From Amoebophrya sp. AT5.2 (lineage: Eukaryota; Sar; Dinophyceae; Syndiniales; Amoebophryaceae), in contig RXOD01004402.1 in assembly GCA_005223375.1 (NCBI GenBank), forward strand, positions 1 to 22,909: DNA of 22,909 bases, read 5' to 3'. The notes under the pieces are model-generated. The model was not told where the DNA came from. It was given only the letters and a program-made list of their open reading frames with translations, and did not search any database. Below are positions 1 through 8,900 of the stretch, piece by piece; within the stretch, counting starts at the first letter, position 1; each line of letters opens with the position of its first letter. A program made the position numbers and the translations under genes.

Positions 1-1072
1 TGTAAAACAGAATGAGAAACCGACTGCCTCAGTGCCACATAACGCCAAGCATACGCAAGAGATAGGCAATCGGGAACGAAGTGATGTTTGACTAGACTCG
101 CACCCAAAGGGAAACGGCAAAGAAAACAAAGCCGTGTAGCAGTCACGCAGGAGACACAAACTGCGAGAAAGACTGCGTTGCAATATTTAAAATTGCAAAA
201 TTTAAATTTATATTATTTAAACTCCCGGGTGGAAAGAGCCGTCAGTACAGGCTGGGGAGGGTTGCAGGCGCCGAAGGCTGCATCACTCAGTGCAAAAATT
301 CTACTCAAACCCGCGAAGTGCGGGGTAGAAAGACAAACCAGGTGCGAAAGCAAACCTGGACAACCTGCGGCAACAAAGCAGGTTCAGCACAATGAGTTCC
401 TTACCCACTTAGAGATACAGCCGATGATTATCTTATCTGTGAACACTGCCTATGACACTGAAACCTCCCTTAAACGTTGGAGCTATCTGCGACAGAAAAA
501 ACCCAACCTAGGCACAGTAGCTAGTCGATCGTGCACGCGCTTGATTGGCAAAGTAATTCTTCCTGTTCCATGCAAGTACCACAAAAGACATCGACTACGT
601 GACAAGAAGGTATTGGACCCGCAGGTCCACGATGAAGTCCTTTGAAGAAAAAGTCGAAAGATATAAGAACAGCACTGCAGAGCAAATGTTGTCGCAGGCC
701 CTTCGGTTTCTTCTTGTGGTGCTCGCGGCCGTGCATATATTTCTTTGTTTTTCCTATCTATCATGCAGCGTTCACGTTCTCGGAAACTCGTATGACACGC
801 CATCCTGATCATGATCATCTTGCTGAGCAATTCTATCGTACAGGTCAATGTGTGTGATTGTGAGCAACGCTCAGCTTTACGACCAGCATTTGTTCGGTAC
901 AAGTTCGATCATTTCAAGTTATGCACCCAGGAAACTGCCTTTCAAACAAAACACTGAGATTCTAACAGGTTTTCCTCTATGGTTGATGCGTCACGCCGAA
1001 AAATTCTTCCTCTCCACCAGTGGCTCTGGTCTACCCTTAGTTACGCAACGCCGCCCATTTATTTTCTCAGTC
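1..1072. other. Gene-poor left end with a candidate structured RNA
   Basis: I see no convincing protein gene here. The open frames are short, start at TTG or GTG, and overlap one another on both strands without domain-like sequence. An AT-rich tract (about 181-222) precedes the hairpin cluster described separately (231-395). A perfect 12-bp palindrome, TGATCATGATCA, lies at 806-817. The stretch just right of 1000 is downstream of the CAP gene, so its 3' UTR probably lies here. Confidence 0.6.
231..395 (+). ncRNA. Candidate structured RNA with serial hairpins
   Basis: Read on the plus strand, this stretch contains consecutive stem-loops. A weak AGCC/GGCT hairpin is at 237-253. A GCAG/CTGC hairpin is at 264-281. 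An 11-bp stem, TTCTAC/GTAGAA (299-304 with 325-330) continuing as CCCGC/GCGGG (310-314 with 320-324), has a one-sided TCAAA bulge. A CCAGG-TGC/GCA-CCTGG stem (338-359) is capped by a GAAA tetraloop with an AA bulge. A 7-bp AACCTGC/GCAGGTT stem is at 362-384. The linker 331-336 (AGACAA) fits an H-box pattern ANANNA, and ACA follows the next stem at 360-362, but the stems are too small for a standard H/ACA RNA. An AT-rich tract with a TATA-like TTATATT lies upstream. The family is not recognised; the GNRA-type loop favours the plus strand. Folding was done by eye. Confidence 0.45.
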
Positions 1073-2219
1073 TCACGCCGCATTTTCCTTCAGCTTTTGC
1101 AGTGCTGACGTTTTCTCTCCGACCAGGAATGCCGTCGACACGACGGCCGGCAAATACGCCGCGCCGCTGTCTCCCGCCAATTTCCCTGCCGAAATGTTCG
1201 TTGTCTCCTTCTTGAACACCTCTCGGTGCCGCTGTCGCTCTTCCTGCATCGTCTTCTTGCTCGCCTCCTGCGCCGTGGCCTCTAAAGCGCGGTCGAGCGC
1301 CAGCTGCTCCTTCCGTTTGCGCTTCTCCAACTCGTGGGCGAAAGTGAGGACGCAACAGAACCGGTACTGGTAGTGGATGTTGGCGCCGATACCCAGGACT
1401 CCGTAGTCGTTACTCAGCAAGATCGCGCGATTCCCGCGGCTTCGCACCCCATCGTCCACAAGGAGCTGCTTGATGACGCCCTCGCCCGTGGATTCCGCAT
1501 AAGAGATGGACTCGGCGTAGCAACCAATCCACTTGTCGTGCTCATCAATCCGCTCAGAAGCGACGGTCCTGTAGCCCATTTATTGTCGATGACTTCATTC
1601 TTTCACGACACTCGTCATCTCTCGACAGAGTCATTGTTGTCGTCTTAGCCTCTCTCCCTGTTGTAGTCCTAGAAGTCCATAGCCATACTCCGAACTCTTA
1701 GTACCTTCTCCTCGTGATGGAGTTCATCGTACTCTTGTGTCCTTGCGATCCTCTCCTCCCGATGTCCATCGCGTGTTGACGTGCTGCTTTCGACAAGCTC
1801 TCGTCGAGTCGCACGGCACGCGGTCTTTTTCCCGCCTGGCTCAGCTGGAAATCTTGTAACGCCTCGATTGCTTCCTCCACCGCCGCCTTGCCTTCGCTCG
1901 TGATCACGCTTCTGCCCACGCATCGCTTCACGTTTTTGGAGTCGAAGAGCGCGAGCTCCTCCCGCAGCAAGGCTATGAAGTGCGCCGGATCGCTTCGCAA
2001 TCTATCGTAAGCGATGAAGGCGTCCTCCTCGAGCAGCTCGAAAGCGGTTTTGTCCCCACGCGAGAGAAGCCTCCTGTTCACGGGTCGCTTGCCCGGGGAA
2101 TCCAAGTCGAGCTGAGGCTTTCCGCTCACGGGGGAAAGAGGAATTTCGTCCTGGACCTTCTTGGCTTGGACGCCGCGCATGACGCGGTCAATGTCGAAAG
2201 ATCCCTTCAGAGCGTCCAT
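1073..2219 (-). CDS. CAP/SCP-domain (CRISP/PR-1 superfamily) protein, two exons
   Basis: Exon 1 is 2219-1705 and exon 2 is 1568-1073, giving 336 residues. The start is the ATG at 2219; the frame opens further only with a TTG. Residues about 62-252 match a CAP fold: an LDESLSKAARQHAMDIG helix, a GHKS segment (H161), a CYAESISY segment supplying the CAP glutamate (E191), LLVDDGVRSRGNR, and a glycine-rich strand followed by FCCVLTFAHEL. A Lys/Glu/Arg-rich, probably coiled-coil tail follows (about 249-292). The usual RGHR histidine is asparagine (N218), so the classical two-His cavity is incomplete. No signal peptide is visible in the first 25 residues, unlike most secreted CAP proteins; an upstream 5' exon could exist because a pyrimidine-rich stretch ending in AG occurs near 2320 on this strand. 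CAP proteins are mostly extracellular and bind lipids or act in host or defence contexts; no precise role can be given here. Confidence 0.78.
1569..1704 (-). other. Intron of the CAP-domain gene (136 nt)
   Basis: The donor is GTACTAAG after the AGG AGA AG codons and the acceptor is CTACAG before GACCGTC. It is a phase-2 intron. Exon 1 runs into a TAA just inside the intron, and the frame upstream of the acceptor also contains a TAA, so splicing is needed to join the two halves of the CAP domain. Confidence 0.7.
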
Positions 2220-2931
2220 GGGGGGCAGCGGCTGCGAGCTATGTAGCGACAACGGGTCTCCAATACGAAATTCGTAGTACGGAAAGAAGAACAAAGTGCC
2301 TGCTGCCCCTGTGTCTCTACTGAAGCAAGAAAGTCAACAACGTGGCTCATCCGAGAATGATGCGGTCGATGTGCGCATTTCTCGTTCTTCGTCGATGCCA
2401 CAACACTAATCTCTACACGATACCCCCGACGATGGTGCAATAACCCCGACGAGGACGCACACGCAGCACTGATGTCGTACTAGGATTTGCATCGGATCTA
2501 TCTGCACGAGCACGAACGAGATTTCATCTTGTCTTCCGACTGACTTGTGTGTAAGCTCAACAACCAAAGGCCCCCGAAAAGCGCTAAATTTCAGGCGTCC
2601 AAGCCCTGCCCGTCGATCATTCAGGTGTGCCCTGACGAAACGCAAAGCAACGACTAGCCCGCTCGAACGGGCACCGTTGCAACCGAAACGCAGAAGGCAT
2701 GATGAACGTGAACCGAATTCAAATATTGAAATTGAAATTGAGAGCAGCAGAACAAGGCTGTATCCAAGAGGAATTCAATCATTGATTGTGAAGCGAGTGG
2801 GCTTAAGCTAAGCGTAACCTTCCATCCGCACAATGAAAATCGATTCGGCGCGCTGCCAGCTCGCGCTCCCGTCGCATTTTGGAATTATCTTATCTATCAA
2901 TGCAACAGCGGAAGTAGATCTCCTCTGAAGA
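2220..2931. other. Intergenic region between the TPS-like gene and the CAP gene
   Basis: No supported gene. It should hold the 3' end of the TPS-like transcript and the promoter/5' UTR of the CAP gene. A short hexamer run, ATTGAAATTGAAATTGAG, is at 2724-2741. On the minus strand a pyrimidine-rich tract ends in AG at about 2320, about 100 nt upstream of the CAP ATG; it could be a cis or spliced-leader acceptor, which is only inference. Confidence 0.5.
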
Positions 2932-5900
2932 TTAGTCGGCTCCACCGCCTTGCCCCGCAGCCCCCATGCGCTCTTCCCTTTGTGAAAAGTATGCGAACTT
3001 CGCCAGCAGAAACTGTACGTCGTCGGAATCCGTTAGATGGAACATAGCGCGACTCGGTTTCTCCCCTACCGTGCACCCGCAGAAGTAGTAGTTTTCCGTA
3101 TCCACGTGTGGTATTCCTGCTTCGTCGACGGCGACTCCTGACGAATTTAGCGCTGCGCCCAACAAGCCCGCTTCTAGTGCCGCCGCCCCCCCGAATGCGC
3201 CACCGCTCCCGCTGCCGGCAGGAGGAGTTAACCCAATTGCCTCCCGACTGTTCACGGACGGGGGTAGAATCCAGCCACTGCCCGCTACGCCGTCCTCGTC
3301 CACCATACTTGCGCCTTCCAAGTCGGTAAGCTTTCGCACGGTTTGGAACAGGTCCTCGTCTTTCGTCAGGAAGTCCCCTGCGACGAAAACAAAGCCGTGC
3401 CGCTCTCCGGGTGGAAGAATGCGCATGGACGCAGCTCCGTTGATTTCCCTATCTGCCCTGTCCTCCGCTGTTGCGTTCGTTAGGCCATCCTTTGTTGAGC
3501 TCGGCGACGTCGGCGCCGCGTCATCTTCTGGTTTGCGGTTGCGGTTGGGATCCCCCGCGGCTGTGGACGATGGTCCCGAACCGTCCGCCAATCCGCTTCC
3601 CGGGCTCGCGTTCAGCTTGACAGCTCCTGCAGCAGCGGGCGGCGGGAGGCGGCCAACATCCAGAGCGGCCGATTCAGTGGCGAGCACTGCCTCTCCGTCG
3701 CCCTCCAGAACCCCTCCTGCAGGATCCTGCTCCTGCGCTGCGGCCGCTTCCTGCTCCTGGTAGAGCCGCATCAGAATCTGCGAGCGCGAGACGTCGGCGC
3801 AGCGCACCTCCACTGAACTTGAGCCGACTAACACTTCCGCCGGCGTCGAGAGCAGCGGACCGGCCCATAAATGGATGAGCAGGTCCTTGCTCTGGATCGA
3901 ACCGTGGTTCACCTGACCACCCTTCTCCAACTGAAGACCGGGCGCGAGAGACCTGTCGTGTATGTTGATTTTTGCGATGAGCCAACGATCTTCATTCTTG
4001 TGGCTTGCTTGGTGGAACAAGAATTTCACGTCGGGCCCTGTTGTTGAACTGAACATGTTACAGAAGTTACATACAAGGATCCTCAAAACAAGTGAGTCGA
4101 CCACTGTACCAGCTGATCGAGCATGCGGTTTTGTGGACGACGGATCCGGGCGTTCTATCCGCGAAATACTCAATGATGTCCTCGACTGCGGGAAGCCAGT
4201 CCGTGTCGATCTCCTCGAGTACTGAGCACCACTCGTTGCTTCTTGCTGGCCGCCATTTTACGCCGCCCTCCGCCACAAGCCACAAATTCGGAAGCGAGCC
4301 CAACGCGTGCTCGAGAGCCTGCTGCGAAACGGAGGACATTACCACGATGTCCACATCGCCTGCGTTCGACAAAATCTCCAGACTGTGCAAAGTGGTGGGG
4401 GAAACGCGGCACGAAGAAAGAATCGAAGGGTGGTAGTACTGGTTGCGAGCCAGAAGAGTGCCGGAAAATCCGAGGACGAGCCTGATGGAGGAGATGGTTG
4501 TGAAAGATGATGAATTCCTTGTCGTTCTTGTTTTCGTAAATGCCAAAAGATTAAGATTCAGATTGCACCTTCCAATAAATCAGCTCGGCAACTACACCGA
4601 CAGCTACGCCTAGGCCTACGCAAGTCTGCTGCTAGTCCAGCACCGTGGCTCAAAACTGAAGTTATAGAGGGTACAGTTTCCTGTTTTTCGCCACCCGGAA
4701 TGCTTCCACCAGTCCGTCGGCGTGCATGGAGAGGCTCGTCGGGACCCGCAGGACGTCCGCGACGTCCCCTGCCTGTTCCTTCAACAGTTCCAATTCCTGT
4801 TGCTCGTGCAGGAGGTCCTGGATCCAGCGTGTGTGCGTGTGCGTGGTGCAGTAGGTGTACCCGTACGAGAAGCGCTCGACTCTTTCCGTCTGCTCCATGG
4901 ACAGCGCTTCGTAGATGGCGTCCGCGAACCCGTGCGTGTCCCACGGATTCACCGTTATCGCCGTCGCCCGCAGACTCTGCACGCTGCCCGCAAACTCGGA
5001 CAGAATCAGAACGCCAGGATCCTGGGCGCGGTTCTTCTGGCAAAAAATAAACTCCATCGCGGCGGACGCAAGGTGGTCGCGGAGAGGCGTGACCAAACAC
5101 ACGTCGGCGAGAGCGTACATCGGAATGAACTCCTCGGCGGTAAAGGTCTGGGATGAAAGCGATGAAGATTGATGAAAAGAAGTTCGTTTTTGATGCGGGT
5201 GGGGACATGACGTCAAGAAGAAGAACCTGAGCACACACATTTCCAATCGCTCGCGCCAGCGTTGCACAAGCAAGGTAGAAGACGAAAATGTCAGAACTGT
5301 GGTGACGAGGATTGAGATTGAGATTTTTCCAAGTGCTCTAAAATAAGAACCTGGTCCAGGAAGTGGAGCGGCAGGTCTGTGAAGCTCCCGAACTGGGACG
5401 AGATTTCCCCCGCCATCTGGTGTATCTGGCTGAGCAGGTCGTTCGATTGGGGCTGCGCGGCTGCCGTGCGCGATACGGAGCCGCTTTTTTCCCAGCGGGC
5501 GGCTGCATTCAGCGCCGCCGCGTTGTTGTGCGCGGCCGCCGCCCCGCCCCCGCCCCCCACGTTGTAATTGTACGCAGCCGGTCCGGTGGAAGGCGACCTC
5601 GGCTCGTTGCCTTCGTTCGGATTCCCGGGGTATGCAGCGTCACCAGCAGGTCCGGCGTAGTAGTCGTCGCGCACCTGCGGCACGCGCAGACAGAGCTGGA
5701 GGAAAACGCACGTGGAGTGGTTCCACTCGTCCGGATGGTCCCGCAGCAGTTTCGAGTAGGCGAGAAACTTGTGCGGGATGCCCTTCGTCTCTTGCAGGAA
5801 ATCGACGCCCAGAATCACCTTCCGGTTCCCGAACCGGTCCCGTAGTTGCTGCAGCCGCTGCTGGCACTCCTCGGACGACAGAACCTTTTCGTACAGGTCA

Positions 5901-8900
5901 CTGTCGATACCCAGCGGGACCGCGGCAAGCTTGGTCTCGCTGCCCAGCGTATCGCGACAGGCTTCCACCACGGAACGCGAACAGGGCGAGCCCAGAATCC
6001 GCGTGCAGCAGGTTTGGAAGTGGCGGATGTACTGAAAGTTGAAGAACGCGATAATGTCACTCGCCAGCACTCCGCGCAACAGCTGCTCCCGGAACGGGAA
6101 CACGCGGTAGATCTCGCTGCTTGGGAACACTGAATGCAGGAAGAACCCGACGAAGGCGGACGGCCTCGCACGTTTGATCAGCAGCGGCAGCATCATCAAG
6201 GGGTAGTCGTGCACCCAGACGCTGTGGATGTCGTGCTCGTCGATGAGAGCCAAAACTTGCGTCGCATAGATGCTGGCGACACGCTCGTATACCTGCCAGT
6301 CATGCTCGTCGAGAAGCAAGAGGTCGTCCTGTGACAAGATGTAGTGGAAGAGGCTGAACAACACCGATTCGACTTTTTCCGCCCGCATGTCGTCCATGGA
6401 AATTTCGCGGGGCCCCTTGCTGCCCCGCTTTGCGCCCCCGCTGCTGCTGGCGCCTCGCTTCCCAGAGGCGCCGCCGGACTGAAGTTGAGACGAGCCCCCC
6501 TGAGGACCTCCGAGGCCGTCCAACAGGCTGATGGGGTTTCCGCGCACGTCCGTCGTGCAGCCTTGCTGGTAAAGGGAGTTGGGATGAAAAGTTGAGGACG
6601 TTCCCATCAGCGACCCCCCGCCGGGACCGAGCACCGGGCTCAAGTGGCCGCCACCAGTCGTCTGCTTCGACGTCACTTGGGAGGCGGAGGATAGAGGCTG
6701 CTGGTGCTGCGGAAGGAAGAAGCTGCCTGCGATGTCGGAAACTCCTGTGCTTTGCTGATGCGACGGCGGATTGATGTTGACCGCGGGCAGGGGCAGCATG
6801 ACGGCTCCGGTACCGCCTGCGAGCCCGCCGACGGTCGCCGAGTGCACGTCGGGAGGCTGCGGCGTGGCGGACTGAGTTCCGTCTCCAACACCCCTGTTCG
6901 CAAAGGCGGCGGCGAAGCTTTTCTCGAGCGACGTCGTGCTCGTCTGGAGCGACGACGGCGAACCGCTCCCACCGCCAGGTATTTCTGGGGGCCCAAGATA
7001 AGCATGGGCCTGCACTGGCAGAACGCTGCCCAGGGGGGCGCTAGTGCCCGCAACCGTCGGCGACAGCTGACCGCCCGCAGGAGAAACCCCCAAACCCCCC
7101 CCGGAAGCAGGAGTCACCCCAACCGCCTGCTCGTCCTCTTCAAGGAACACTGGGAAAAAGCCGTGCAGCGACAAGAACGAGCGCAGTGTGTTCCGCTCTT
7201 CTTCCGAGAAAGAGCTGCGAAAGGACTCGCTGATCTTTTTGGGGCATTCCGGCGTCTCTCCCGGGTACACTTCGCGCACTAACGGTCGACCGACTCGCAA
7301 TATCCGGCAGCTGAAACCCGCTGTGGATCCCTCCGCCGCGTCCTCGAGTGGCACGAAGCCTGGGTAGGAGCGAATCGACGCGTCTTCATTCACGGACCCG
7401 GGGCCAATCGCGTACGCCTTGTTCTCCTGGTCGTAGTGCACCTCGATCGGCAGAAACTTGTGCACGAACACTGTGACGGTCAAGTTCGGCGGTCGCCCGG
7501 CGTCCGACGCGTGGCCGTCGAAGAGCTGGGGCTGGGAGCTCCCCGCCGCGGTGGTTCCTACCAACATGTTCGGAGACGTGAGGTCGTGCTCGTCGGCGGC
7601 CGGCGGAGCCAAGGCGTCGCCACCCATGTGGAGGAGGGCACGGAGCGCGTCGTAGGTATCGGGCTTCCGCAGTCTTGGCCAAGTGACGGAGTTCACGGCC
7701 AGCGCGTCGGTGCCAGGAGGACCTCCGGCGGAGGTCGCGCCCCCGGTGACTCCCGCTCCGCTACTTCCCGACTGGTCCCACAACTGCTGTGATGTGCCGT
7801 CGCCGGAGCCGCTGCGAACGCCCGTACCTCCCTGCTGCAGAAGTTGTCCCTGCGCAGTTGCGGCCTGCTGCAGCAGCATCTGCTGTGCGGTTTGCAGCTG
7901 GCTGGCCGCCAGGTTTGGGTCCAGAACCGCATTTGCCTGCTGGTTCAGAACCGCGGCGACGTTGTTCAGCACATTCCCAGCGCCCGTGCCTCGCTGGGGG
8001 TTCGTTCGCAGTGCATGGCGCAGCAGCATCGCGCGTGTTCCGGTACGGACACGGAACGGGAGAGGCTGGTCCTTCGACCCCGCGCTCTCCACCAGCATTG
8101 CGTTCTGGGAGTCCTGAATTGACGGGTAGGGGGCTGTCGTCCCGCGGCGGGAGGTAGGCGTGAACGGGACGGCAGCTCCTGCAGCGGTGCCACCAGGCGT
8201 TGCAATCTTCTGCGCCTGCTGTGACAGAGACAGACTCCCGCCCACGACGCCAACCGCGCCTACGCCGCCGGGGTCCGTGTTTGCGAGTTCCGTGCGCGAG
8301 CGTGGCCGGATGGAAGATGCCGTTGGCGTGAGGAGTTCTAGATTGTTGACACGCGGCTGCAAACCTCCCTCCGATCCCTGCGTGCCACTGCGGTTCCTTG
8401 CCAACCCGCTCAGCTCTGCAAAGGAAGACGACGAGGAGGAAGAGCCGGTAAACATGCTGAGACCCTCCTTCGACCGGCTAATGGGGAGTTGTTGCCTCCC
8501 TGCTACACTGCCCGCCAGGAAGCTGCCACTGCTGCCGCTGCCTTCTTTAGAGGACAGCAAGCCGCCGGTATATGGTCCTTTTGTATCCCTTACCCCGCTG
8601 GAGTGCTCCGTCATGGTGAACGATATGTCGCTGTGATCGCGCTCCCAAACGGTCTTCGTGCCATCCTGCAGCGGCTGCTGCTGCACGGTTATCCCGCCTG
8701 AAGCACGGCCGCTGATCTGCTGGCTGCTGCCTAGCGCCGACCCCGGAATCCCCGGCGCTTCCTTCGAGATAGTTGGCGAAGTCACGCTTGAAGCTGACGC
8801 GCTTGCGGAACTAGAGAGGGCGCGGAAGGAGGAGGAGGAGTGCTTCATCTGCAGATTCGCCGCGGCGCCTGCTCCAGCGGCAGTCATAATTCCGCTCCTG

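Noticed and set aside
88..645. 185-codon plus-strand frame across the hairpin cluster
   Set aside because: It starts at TTG and its amino-acid pattern is basic and patternless; the underlying DNA is better explained by RNA-like inverted repeats.
483..902. 139-codon minus-strand frame downstream of the CAP gene
   Set aside because: It starts at a non-ATG codon, has no domain-like pattern, is Cys/Arg-rich as random read-through often is, and overlaps plus-strand frames of similar size.
4838..4860. GTGTGCGTGTGCGTGG dinucleotide-like run as a regulatory repeat
   Set aside because: It encodes Thr-His residues inside exon 3 of the TPS-like gene, so a coding explanation suffices.
7683..8636. Long plus-strand frames opposite the TPS-like exon 2
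   Set aside because: They are Ser/Pro/Cys/Arg-rich complements of the low-complexity minus-strand coding sequence, with no domain signal.
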